A stretch of 17,801 nt of DNA from JAIKWW01 sp052169645 (GTDB taxonomy: Bacteria; Bacillota; Clostridia; Peptostreptococcales; Anaerovoracaceae), in NCBI GenBank assembly GCA_052169645.1, contig JBQNCA010000031.1:1-17801 (forward strand), written 5' to 3'. This document shows positions 7,007 through 17,100 of the stretch, one piece after another. Both the position numbers and the translations under genes were made by a program. The notes below the pieces were generated by a model. The model saw nothing but the letters and a program-made list of their open reading frames with translations, was not told the origin of the DNA and ran no database searches. The stretch's first letter is position 1. Each line of letters opens with the position of its first letter.

Positions 7007-7893
7007 AAAAGAAATATAGGATAATTTCATTGCTGTGCTGCCTTTTGACGGTGATTATGCCCAATACTGTTTCAGCTGCACAAAGTCCGGTCGGAATTTC
7101 GGCTCATTACGGGCATCCTGTTACGGGAGTTATTGCAGATTCGGGAAATAATGCGGCTATAGGGCAGGGAATGGCTGAATCCGTTTTAGACCCTGCAGCG
7201 GTTTACGAGCAGACGGAAAACGGAGCATGGGTAACGGTTACTCTGCATATGGCAAAGAGTCTCGGCAAGGTTTCTTTTGCGGTTCAAAACAGAGGAGATA
7301 CTGCTTTTTACAAAGCTGATGCTCAGGAAGTGGCAAGATCGGGTGAAATTGTAAAATATCGTTTTAAGGTTCCCGGACCCGATGCCGTTATACGTGTAGG
7401 AGCGGAAGTTAAGGAAATGGGGCGTGAGGTAATATTTTACGGACTTATGGACGGGAATGTAAATTTGTCTGAAGGAATTGCATCCGCATCAGCCGATTCG
7501 GAGTTGTCACAGACGAAAAACGATACAGGAAGTACGAGTAAGACCGCTCAGGTTGATATACCTGATGATACGGATACAGCTGTCGGATTGCCGCCCGAAG
7601 CAATCGGCAAGGATGATGCAACCCTTGAGTCCGCTTTAGACAATACAGGAAATGAATATGGACTTTTGACAAAGGAAAGTCCCGAATTGGCGGCAATTAC
7701 GGGACATGCTCCCGATAACAGCCCATGGGGAGTTATAACAAGAGCCTTCGTGACAGGCTTGGTGATATGTCTGTGCGTACTGACCTTTATCAGCATATTC
7801 GGAGCTTTTGCAATTTGGGTGATTTCACGAAAATTGAGATTACTGAATGATTGGAAGGAGGCTGCGCTGTATGATGAAGAAGAACGTTTATAG
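7003..7893 (+). CDS. Shp-like membrane-anchored heme-binding protein
   Basis: This 296-residue protein has a signal peptide (1-25, ending VSA), one heme-binding domain (about 50-150), an acidic and polar stalk (155-240), a membrane helix (about 247-275) and a charged cytoplasmic tail: the architecture of streptococcal Shp. The domain shows AIGQGM (Met57), GAWVTVTLHM, then VKEMGREVIFYGL (Met139). Shp binds heme with two methionines (Met66 and Met153 in Streptococcus pyogenes), and Met57/Met139 have similar spacing and context. Shp receives heme from Shr and hands it to the lipoprotein HtsA/SiaA, which is encoded next here, overlapping by 23 bp. AAAGGAG (6987-6993) precedes the start by 9 nt. 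The family call is firm; the ligands are inferred by eye. Confidence 0.8.
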   Translation: MKKKYRIISLLCCLLTVIMPNTVSAAQSPVGISAHYGHPVTGVIADSGNNAAIGQGMAESVLDPAAVYEQTENGAWVTVTLHMAKSLGKVSFAVQNRGDTAFYKADAQEVARSGEIVKYRFKVPGPDAVIRVGAEVKEMGREVIFYGLMDGNVNLSEGIASASADSELSQTKNDTGSTSKTAQVDIPDDTDTAVGLPPEAIGKDDATLESALDNTGNEYGLLTKESPELAAITGHAPDNSPWGVITRAFVTGLVICLCVLTFISIFGAFAIWVISRKLRLLNDWKEAALYDEEERL

Positions 7894-8779
7894 ATTATCG
7901 ATTTTGATAGCTATGCTTTGTATAGTGCTGTTATTATCCGGCTGCAGCTCGGTATCCGCTTCCGATAATAAAAATTACAGCAAATCCAAACCTTTGAATT
8001 GTGAGCAGCGAATAGCCGCAACTTCAATGGCGACAGTCTACATAATGGAAAAGTTGGACTTGGATTTGGTTGCGGTTCCTCACAGTGATGTGGACAAGCT
8101 GCCTGAGCGATATAAGGATGTTCCTGATATAGGCTCTCCCATGAGCCCGGATCAGGAAAAGCTTGCAATGATTCATCCAAGTTGGGTGATAGGTCCGTCA
8201 AGCCTTGCCGGAGATTTGATTCCCGTATATGAGAAGCTCAATCTGAATTACGGTTTTATAAATTTAAATAATATACCGGGAATGTACAAGAGCATTGAGG
8301 ATCTTGGAGACTTGTTCAACAGGAGAGAGCAGGCGATGCAGCTGGTGAATGAGTATAAGGCTTTTATGAAAGAATATGAGGCAAAGCACCCCGGAGGCAG
8401 CGATAAGCGTGTTTTGATACTTATGGGATTGCCCGGTTCATATGTTGCGGCTACGGAAAATTCATATGCAGGCAGTCTTGTAAAGCTCGCAGGAGGACAT
8501 AACATATACGATGATCAGAAAGAAGCTTTTATAAATGTAAACGTTGAAGATATGCTTACCAGAGATCCGGATATAATATTGAGAACTTCGCATGCAATGC
8601 CGGATGAGGTTAAAGAAATGTTTTCAAAGGAATTTAAAGAAAATCCGAACTGGTCACATTTCCGAGCCGTTGAAACAGGCAAGGTTTATGACCTTGATCA
8701 TGACCGTTTCGGAATGAGTGCGAAATTCAACTATACTGAAGCGTTGGATGATTTGGAGGATATACTTTATGATTCATAA
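7871..8779 (+). CDS. Heme ABC transporter substrate-binding lipoprotein (IsdE/SiaA/HtsA type)
   Basis: This is the cell-surface heme receptor of the ABC importer, 302 residues from ATG 7871. That start is preferred over an in-frame upstream ATG (7847) because AAGGAGG (7855-7861) is 9 nt before it. A lipobox LLSGC places the lipidated cysteine at residue 25. The body has the class III binding-protein layout with two lobes joined by a long helix (about 140-170). In IsdE heme is held by a Met and a His; here Met91 in GSPMSPDQE and His241 in RTSHAMPDEV fit those roles. It overlaps the Shp-like gene upstream and the permease downstream (11 bp), as in shr-shp-sia operons of streptococci. The substrate is probably heme rather than a siderophore because of these residues and neighbours. 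Confidence 0.85.
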   Translation: MMKKNVYRLSILIAMLCIVLLLSGCSSVSASDNKNYSKSKPLNCEQRIAATSMATVYIMEKLDLDLVAVPHSDVDKLPERYKDVPDIGSPMSPDQEKLAMIHPSWVIGPSSLAGDLIPVYEKLNLNYGFINLNNIPGMYKSIEDLGDLFNRREQAMQLVNEYKAFMKEYEAKHPGGSDKRVLILMGLPGSYVAATENSYAGSLVKLAGGHNIYDDQKEAFINVNVEDMLTRDPDIILRTSHAMPDEVKEMFSKEFKENPNWSHFRAVETGKVYDLDHDRFGMSAKFNYTEALDDLEDILYDS

Positions 8780-9785
8780 AAAAACACATCTCAAACGCGG
8801 ATTCGGCGCAATAACGGCAGCCTATGCAATAGTAACCGTACTTCTCATATTTTTGATATTGAAAGCGTCTGTGGTTGGAGGAATAGATATAGGCATACGA
8901 CAGCTGCTTGAAGGGCTCTATAAAGGAAACGATACCGCTGTAAATACGGTTGTGGATGTGAGAATGCCGAGAATAGTGATAGCGGTTATCGCAGGAGCGG
9001 CTTTGGCGATAAGCGGTACATTGTTGCAGGCAGTTATGAAAAATCCGCTTACGGACCCGGGAATCATAGGGATCTCGTCAGCCGCCGCATTGGTAGGTAC
9101 GCTTGTCAATGTGCTTTTTCCGATGCTTTTTTTCAGCGTTCCCTTACTTTCCGTTTTGGGAGGGCTGTGTGCATATCTTTTGATATACAGTCTTGCATGG
9201 GACGGAGGTGTACAGCCCACAAAGCTCATACTTGTAGGCGTGGCGCTGAATCTCACCTTTACGGGAATAGCGCAGGCTGTTTCCTCGGCGGGAGGCGGAG
9301 CGATGACCGGTGTTCAATCCATAGTTAGCGGAAATATCGCCCAAAAAACATGGGGCGATGCGAGGATGCTCGCCATATATGCAGGAGCAGCAATTATAGC
9401 GGCTCTTTGTCTGAGCAATATATGCAATTTGCTTAATCTTGATGATAAAACTGCAAGAGGATTGGGCGTGGCTGTGGACAGAAACCGATTTATAGTAGCT
9501 TTTGTAGCTATCATATTGGCTTCGATAGCGACCTCGGTTGTAGGAATAGTCGGATTTTTGGGATTGCTTGTTCCTCATATAGCAAGGCATATGGTAGGAA
9601 GCGACCACCGTGTACTGCTGCCTTTTGCCATACTTTTAGGAGCATTTACGATGCTGCTTTCGGATACAATAGGTAGGGCAGTGTGTTATCCGTATGAGAT
9701 ACCGGCGGCTGTAATTATGGCGGTTTGCGGAGGTCCGTTCTTCATAGCACTGCTTAAAGTGAAGGGAGGTAAGCATGGATATTAA
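8769..9785 (+). CDS. Heme ABC transporter permease (FecCD/BtuC family)
   Basis: This 338-residue polytopic membrane protein starts at ATG 8769, which has GGAGG (8755-8759) 9 nt upstream; an in-frame ATG at 8718 lies inside the previous gene and lacks such a site. FecCD signatures are clear: RMPRIVIAVIAGAALAISG (65-83), LLQAVMKNPLTDPGIIGIS (85-103), GLLVPHIARHMVGSDHR (265-281) and the C-terminal EIPAAVIMAVCGGPFFIALL (310-329). About ten membrane helices are expected for this family, and the length is normal. Two copies would form the channel that receives heme from the lipoprotein, driven by the ATPase encoded next (11-bp overlap). Confidence 0.9.
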   Translation: MIHKKTHLKRGFGAITAAYAIVTVLLIFLILKASVVGGIDIGIRQLLEGLYKGNDTAVNTVVDVRMPRIVIAVIAGAALAISGTLLQAVMKNPLTDPGIIGISSAAALVGTLVNVLFPMLFFSVPLLSVLGGLCAYLLIYSLAWDGGVQPTKLILVGVALNLTFTGIAQAVSSAGGGAMTGVQSIVSGNIAQKTWGDARMLAIYAGAAIIAALCLSNICNLLNLDDKTARGLGVAVDRNRFIVAFVAIILASIATSVVGIVGFLGLLVPHIARHMVGSDHRVLLPFAILLGAFTMLLSDTIGRAVCYPYEIPAAVIMAVCGGPFFIALLKVKGGKHGY

Positions 9786-10536
9786 ACATCTGAGCTTCGG
9801 GTATACGAAGAAGCAGTTGATATTGAAGGATATTTCTCTGAGCTTTGCAAAGGGTAAAATTACTACACTTCTGGGGAGCAACGGCTGCGGAAAATCCACA
9901 CTGTTCAATCTCTGCACAAGAAATCTGCGCCCCAAGACGGGGATTATAGAACTTGAGGGTACAAATGTATTTCATATGAAACCCGTAGATTTTGCCAAAA
10001 AAGTAGCTATAGTGCATCAACAAAACAGGATTACCGGAGATATAACGGTCAGACAACTGGTCAGCTATGGCAGAACACCATATGTAAATGTGATACGTCC
10101 TTCTTATAAGGAAGAGGACAATGCTGCAATAGAATGGGCGATAGAAAAAACCGGACTGGAGGAATTTGCGGACAGACCCGTGATATTTCTTTCCGGAGGA
10201 CAGCGTCAGAGAACATGGATAGCAATGGCACTGGCACAAAAAAGCGAGATGATATTTCTGGATGAGCCGACCACATATTTGGACGTGCGTTATCAAAAGG
10301 AATTACTTGAGCTTATAAAAGCTTTAAATCACGATTTGGGCATTACCATAGTAATGGTTCTTCACGACATAAACCAAGCTTTGGGATACTCCGATGATGT
10401 AATAGGTCTTTCAGAAGGCAAGGTTGCATTTAAAGGCGCCGCCGAGGATGTAATTACATCTGAAAGCGTGTCCCGGCTGTTTCATGTACCGCTTGAAGTA
10501 GCGGATTTTCAAAATAGAAAAATAGTTATCACATAG
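9775..10536 (+). CDS. Heme ABC transporter ATP-binding protein (FepC/HmuV type)
   Basis: This 253-residue cytoplasmic ATPase powers the FecCD-type permease. All motifs are intact: Walker A GSNGCGKST 34-42, Q-loop HQQ near 81-83, signature LSGGQ 139-143, Walker B MIFLDEP with D163/E164, and switch His197 (LHD). Length and the YLDVRYQ segment after Walker B are typical of iron-siderophore and heme ATPases. The start overlaps the permease stop by 11 bp and has AAGGGAGG (9762-9769) 5 nt upstream. With the lipoprotein and permease it completes the importer. Confidence 0.9.
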   Translation: MDIKHLSFGYTKKQLILKDISLSFAKGKITTLLGSNGCGKSTLFNLCTRNLRPKTGIIELEGTNVFHMKPVDFAKKVAIVHQQNRITGDITVRQLVSYGRTPYVNVIRPSYKEEDNAAIEWAIEKTGLEEFADRPVIFLSGGQRQRTWIAMALAQKSEMIFLDEPTTYLDVRYQKELLELIKALNHDLGITIVMVLHDINQALGYSDDVIGLSEGKVAFKGAAEDVITSESVSRLFHVPLEVADFQNRKIVIT

Positions 10537-10559
10537 AAAAAGGAAAGGAGGTGTGTTAA

Positions 10560-11072
10560 ATGAACGGAGCAATAATATATTCATCCCTTAGCGGGAACAC
10601 AAAGAAGCTGGCTGAAAAATTGGCGGAAGGACTGTCCGATGCAGGTGAATGGACAGTGTCCGATTTAAATGAAAAGCCGGATTTAAGCGAAGCGGATTGT
10701 GTGCTTTTGGGAGCATGGGTAGACAGGGCAATGCCCAACAAAGCTGCAATGGATGTGTTTGAAGCTTTGCCGGATGTTCCTGTAGGACTTTTTGTAACCA
10801 TGGGTGCCATGCCCGATTCTTTTCACGGATCAAGAGTAGGTGAAAATCTCAATAAGCTTTTGGAAAAAAGAAAGAGCTTGGGATATGTCATACTGCCCGG
10901 GAAAGTGGATGAAAAAGTTATTGAAAGAGTAAGGCGTATGCCTGAGGGGGCACTGCCTGAAAATGTGCGAATGCAAATGATAGAAGCAGGAGAAACTTCA
11001 CGATTGGCAACAGATGAGGAATATGCAGCTGCAATCGATAAAGTGAGAGCTTCAATAAAAAATTATTTCTAA
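10560..11072 (+). CDS. Flavodoxin-family protein in the heme-uptake operon
   Basis: This 170-residue protein has an N-terminal FMN phosphate loop (YSSLSGNTKK, residues 7-16), then LLGAWVDRAMPNKAAMDVF and GLFVTMGAMPDSFHGSRV, a pattern of short anaerobe flavodoxins like HmuF or BilS. Flavodoxins carry electrons on FMN. HmuF-type proteins are found in heme operons of anaerobes such as Fusobacterium, where heme is broken down without oxygen, and BilS accompanies bilirubin reductase. Here the partner could be a heme- or bilin-modifying enzyme or a ferric reductase; no radical-SAM heme-degradation gene is seen in this window. AAAGGAGG (10544-10551) lies 8 nt before the ATG, among the best ribosome binding sites here, suggesting high expression. 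It follows the importer ATPase by 23 bp. The fold is confident; the exact role is not. Confidence 0.75.
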   Translation: MNGAIIYSSLSGNTKKLAEKLAEGLSDAGEWTVSDLNEKPDLSEADCVLLGAWVDRAMPNKAAMDVFEALPDVPVGLFVTMGAMPDSFHGSRVGENLNKLLEKRKSLGYVILPGKVDEKVIERVRRMPEGALPENVRMQMIEAGETSRLATDEEYAAAIDKVRASIKNYF

Positions 11073-11101
11073 AAGTTATTTACAAAGAAAGGGATTGTAT
11101 T

Positions 11102-14100
11102 ATGAAACGAATTCTTGCAATTGCATTGTCATTGTGCATGATGATCACACTTATGCCGATGAATGTTGCGATGGCGGATACGGAGAAGCCTGTACCCCAA
11201 GGGGTATTCGTAGGATACGATGATATGGAGGAACAGCTCATCGTATCTGTTAAAGAAGATAAACGCAATAACGAGACTTTGGCATATCTGAAGGATATAA
11301 AAGTTATCGAAATAAACGGACAGTCATATTCGGATATTAACGAAAACCCGACGGAGCATTATACCTTCAGCTTGGATGAATCTGAGTATACCATTAATTT
11401 CAGTCGCCCGTCGGATACTCTGAGGGTGAATAAAATCGTGATTCTTACCAAGTCATATGCCGATTATTCCGTTGATGTGGAAAACCCTTATTATGAGCCG
11501 TACGGTAATATGTTCAGGATTCTTACAAGCAAGGAAATGACCGTAGGCGATGATTTGGCAAAAGCTCAGTGCATAGCTATAAATATTGCATACGGGGTTG
11601 ACGATGCAGTGTTTAACAGGGCTTTCAGAGAGGATATAGTAAGCACCTCTATTGACGGCAAGGAATATCCTAAATACTGCGAGTCCGACGGCAAGTCTTT
11701 TCTTACCCCCTTCAATAAGCAGCTGCTCATATTTGATAAATATAAAGAAGGTAAGGAAGCTCTTGAACGTTACAGACTCAGCGATAAACACGAGCTTATA
11801 ATTAAATTTTCCGACGGTTCACAAATTATGAAAAGAGATGAAGGCTATGTGGAGCCTTCCGTACCTGAACCGGGAACCCCGGAAGAACCGGAAGATCCCG
11901 GTGATATACAATTTGATAATATGGCGGGAGACCTCAAGTGCGTACAGATTTCAGGTATTCAGGGAGTAGGTCAGGCTATAAAGCTTCAAAGTAAACTACC
12001 GAAATCAAAATGGTATGATACCTTTTACAAGAATATCAGATATGTGGTAATTGATGATAAGGAAATAATCGACAAGAATGAAAATCCGGGAGATATCAAA
12101 CTTGTTGACGGGAATCTGGTAGTTGCCACTTTTACTCAGATTAAAGACGGTACTCATGATGTAAAGATATATTTTGCAGATAAATCATTTGCAGAATATA
12201 AACCGGGAATGTATACACAACCGGAAAATCCGGTTAATCCTTTTGACAAGCCGCAAGAGCCTGAGGGAGATTTCGGTAAGAACTTTACGATAAAAGATAT
12301 GTACTTTATAAAGGAGTACGGTACAGATACATTTAAGGTAGAATTTGAAAATTGTGACAGCTCAAAATTCAGTTCAAATATTGATAAGGCAAAAATAGTC
12401 ATAAACGGCAAATCTTTTAAAAGCAGTATCTTTGTATTCAGCGGATGGAGATCGACACTGTATACATCCGATGAAAATGTTCTGGACATTATAAAAAAAG
12501 GAGGTAATGTCGATTTTAATATAGTTTGGGAGGATAAATCAAAAACATCATTCTCGAAAAACATTGAGATTCCGAAAAGCAACGAATTCTTCCCTATAGC
12601 AAATTATTTTGTAGTTAAAGAAAATCATAAGCTCATTCTTAAAATAAAATTCAATAAATTTGATAAGACTGAGGTTGAAAAGCAGATTAAAGAGTTCAGA
12701 GTAAACGGAAAAGTGTTTGACATATCAGTGCTGAACTTTGGAAATTTAATCACGGAGGTTTCCGATGACGGCGTTATTTCCGAGCTTGTAAATAAACCCG
12801 ATTCAAAAATTGAAATAGAATGGAAGGACGGATCCGTATCTTCCAAATCCGAAAATTTGGATATCCCTGATATAAGCAATGACAAGCCTGTAAGTCAGAA
12901 GGATGCTAATACCGGTATAGAAGTTGATTACTACAGCTCTGATTTTGATACCGATGTAGAGCTGAAGGTGGAAACAGTTGATCCGAATGCTGAAAATATT
13001 TCAGACAAGATTACGGATCTCGATTCTCTTCGCAAAATAAAAAAGAATATAGAGTTGTATGATATCAGCTTTGTAAAGGATGAAAAACAAAAGACTCCTG
13101 CAAGCGAGGTTACGGTTAAGATTCCTGTCGGAATACATGATACCGATATGCAGTATTTTGCCGTATATCATGTAAATGAAGAAAAAACTCGTGATCAGAT
13201 CAGCTCCGTAAAGATAGAAGACGGATTTATCACATTTAAGACAAAAGAGCTTTCATTGTTCGTAGTAGCATCCGGAGATGCCAATGAAAAGCCTCTTACT
13301 CCGGGCAATCTGGCGACCGATATCGGGATTGATAAAGTCGTTCTCAGAGATAACGGGACGGAATTGTCCATATATATAAGTGATTACAACAATAAAATTA
13401 AGGTTTACAAAAAATCTGTTTTGAATGCTCTGTCAAAGGCTGAATATCGTATAAACGGAGTTGACTTTAAAAATATAACTGAATCCGGAGTACGGATTTA
13501 TCCGAGCTACGAGGCGCTTTCCGTCAGTAATTGCAGTGCCTTGATAAAGGCATATAACAGAAAGCCTGACGGATATATAGGCATAACTTTTGAAGACGGC
13601 ACACATTGGGATAACGGAAAGCCGGATGTCGAAGTACCTGCAAATGAGTTTGAGCTTGGAGAAAAACTTTCGGACGGAGATTATACCCTTACATATAAGG
13701 CAATCAACAGAGAAACGGGAAAGAAATCTTCATTTGCCGGATATTTTTCAAATAAGGTTCATTTAAAGGCTGAAAACGGTGTGTATACACTGACTTTCCT
13801 GGGCAACAATTTTGCAAAAAATATATTGGATTTTTCCGTTCAATCCGACAATAAATTTGCAGATGCAAAGATTGAGCCGTATAAGGGCTTAAAAAATAAG
13901 AAAATCTTTACAATGCCCGTGAATAAGCTTGACGAAACGCATCTCGGTGCGGTTCTGGTAGGTATAGACGGAATACAGGATTCGGATATTAAGGATTATA
14001 CGAAGTATAAGACCTTCGATATCGAATTTGAAGGGCCTGTAAAAAAAGGCTGGGACGACTTTGAAAAAGATCAGGATGCTGAACAACTGAAGAAAGAAAA

Positions 14101-17100
14101 CGATAAAAATTTGTACCTCAAGCTTACAAGCGCAGGGGTTAAGGATGCTAATAACAACGGTATTCTGGAACCGGAAGAATTAATGAAAGCGGAGGGTACG
14201 CTCAATCTGACCAATGAGATATATCCTGCCACACCTGATATTTCCATGCTTAAGGATTTGGGTCCGGGAGTAAACACTTTGTATCTGAACGGAAATCAGA
14301 TAGAAAGTATTCCGGAAGGTCTGTTCGACAATATGACAAATCTTACGGTTCTGTATATAGCCGGAAATAAGCTCAGCAGCTTGCCGGAAGATATATTTAA
14401 GAACAATTCAAATCTTTTAGAATTGGATTTGGCTTCAAATTCGATTCAAAATCTTTCAAGCAAGACATTTGAACCGCTTAAAGAGCTTAACATATTGGAT
14501 TTATCATCATCCGGATATCAGTCACTTCCTGAAGATTTACTCAAATATAATTCTAATCTTCAAGAAATTTATCTTTATGATAATGAATTGAAAACAATAC
14601 CTGAAAATTTCTTTGCCGATAAGAGGTATTTGAGAGATGTGCATTTAAACGGAAATATGCTGACAAAGCTGCCGGCTTCTCTTTCAGGATGCAAAAGGCT
14701 CAACAAGCTGTGGGCTTATGAAAACAAGATTACGGAAATTCCGGAAGGCTTAACCAATCTGAGACATTTGTGCAATATAGATTTATCAAATAATCTTATC
14801 AGTAAGGTTCCTGAAAAATTCTGGGTTCAGATTTCAACAAATGTTAAAAATCACGGAGATACCGAATCAAAGCTTGATATATCGAATAATCTGATAAGCG
14901 ATATTCCTTTTGAAAAGATGGCGAAGGCAGGGTCGAAGAAATTTGTAAAAATTGATGTGAGCCGAAATCTTTTGAGAAGCGATATTGACGATAAATATAA
15001 GCAAGTGCTGGAATCTGCAGGCATTGTATTGTCAAACGAAAGTAAGAACTTCTATCAACCTCAGAAAACAGTCATAGATGCAAAGGCAACTGCAGCTAAG
15101 GGCAAGATAGTACTCACACAGGATCTTGATATGGTGGAAGCGGGTATATGGATTACCACCGAAGGTGTAAACGAAACTCCGCTCTTCCTGACAAAAGAAG
15201 ATTTCCGTAATTTCTTCGACAATACGCTTAAAGTAAAGTATAACATCCGTACTGAAAACAGAAATCGTGCGGCGGCAGAGGTATTGGACGCACAGGGTTT
15301 TGACTGGAAAATACGTACCGTTATCACCAAGAATACCGATGAAGGCGGTAAGGTTATTTACAATCGATATGCCGACAATACGGTGCATAAGGGAAAGACG
15401 GGAGATATCGATCCGGTAGACGGGCAGAAATTGGAGTTTGATGATCCTGATATGAAAAAGGGTGATGAATATACTCTTACCAGAGTTATTATGACAAAGG
15501 CGGGAGCATCACCGTTCAAAAATACTCTCACATATGCCGTTAATTTCAGTGCGACGGAAGATGCTCTTTCGGGTTCTGAAGCTGTAGAAATGCCGTTTGT
15601 TATAAGAAAAGCCGCAGGCGAAGGCATATCGGGAGCTTCGGGAGCATTTGAACCTTCAGCTCAGGTGAGACAGATAGGAGATAAGTGGCAGGTTACTCTT
15701 ACCGCCAAAGCTATGAGCATGGGTAACAGCCCGGTTAAGGGACATGTGGAAAAATTCTATCTTTATGATAATAAGGATGCCATGCTTTCCGCAAAGCCTG
15801 AGGATCGCAGAGCTGTGACAGTTGTTTCAAAGTATACCGATGCAGGAAAAGAATATCCTGAAAAGATACAGTTTACTTTGAATGAAAAGCCTGCCCAAGT
15901 ATATGCAGGTGCATATGTAGATATAATGGGACGGGATGTCGAAATGATATTCGACTTTACAGGAAACGAGTCTCCGGAAACCGCAAATTCCTGGAAGGTT
16001 CCGCTCAAAGTGGAGAATCATGATAAAGGCGGAGTATCAATGGCTGACGGTTGCTTAGGTAAATATGTAACAGTTAAAAAAGTTGAAGGCGGATATGATT
16101 ATATATTTGAAACACCTATATTCAACATTGCAGGTATGAATATAGAATCATGGCTGACAAATATAAAAATGTTCCGTTCGGAAAACAGGTATAAGGTAAA
16201 GGATGCCACCGAGCATAGGATACTGAATAAAGACGGAGATCGTTTTACAAGCATAGGTGTAATATTCCCTGATAAAGAGAAACGTCTTGTAGCGGAAATA
16301 AGTGCTAACGGTATGCCTATGAAAGATATTCCTATCTTTGTATCGCTCGATTGGGATAAGGCTACTGTTGAAGGCAGTGAACCTGAAGAAGAAAATAAGA
16401 CTTTAGCCGAGAAGCATCTTGCAAGAAGAATTGCGGAGGCTGAGCTGCTGCTTGCGAACGGCAATAAGTATACAAGCGCTTCAAAGAGCGGACTTGAAAA
16501 AGCATTGGCGGCAGGCAAGCTTGCTATCCAAGCCAAGGTCGATGCGGATATGGAAAAGGCTGCCAGAGATCTTGAAAGAGCGATGAATGCACTTAAAACA
16601 GAAGGCTCATCGGGCGGCGGATCGGATAATCCGAATCCGGTACATCGTACAGTTAACGCTTATTTGAAGCATGCAACAAAAGACAGAGCTTCGATGGCGG
16701 ACAAAGGTATGGACCATAAGGTGGACGTTACTGAAGAAAATGGCAGAGCTACCTACACCGTATATTTCAAACCTATAGAGGTAAATGGAATAAAGGGTGA
16801 TGTAAACAGCATTATCGTAGGCGGTACGGCGGCTGAAAAGGTTGCAGGTCGAGGTGATTATACTCAAGGTTTCAGATTTACCAGAGCTGCCATAGGAGAA
16901 AAGGAAATACCGCTGAGCTTTGTCGTAAGCGTAATGCCGGGAGAACAGGAAGCTATACTGTTAATAGAACCTGATTCCATACCTTCCGGAAATGGAGGCG
17001 GAAGCGGCGGTTCAGGCGGCGGAGCCTCAAATCCGGATAAAGCTGATTTAAATAAACTTATAGAAAAAGCGACGGAGCTTATCAAGGAAAAAGATAAATA

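Noticed and set aside
8718..8768. Upstream ATG extending the permease by 17 residues
   Set aside because: GGAGG at 8755-8759 serves the ATG at 8769, and the longer start lies deep in the lipoprotein gene.
9754..10296. Antisense open frame of 180 codons across the ATPase gene
   Set aside because: The + strand gene has every ABC motif intact; the antisense product is Tyr/Cys/His-rich without family features, typical of a shadow frame.
12154..12582. Antisense open frame of 142 codons
   Set aside because: It lies opposite the continuous coding frame of the giant receptor, shows no recognisable domain and has no clear ribosome binding site; the other antisense frames within the receptor are likewise shadows.
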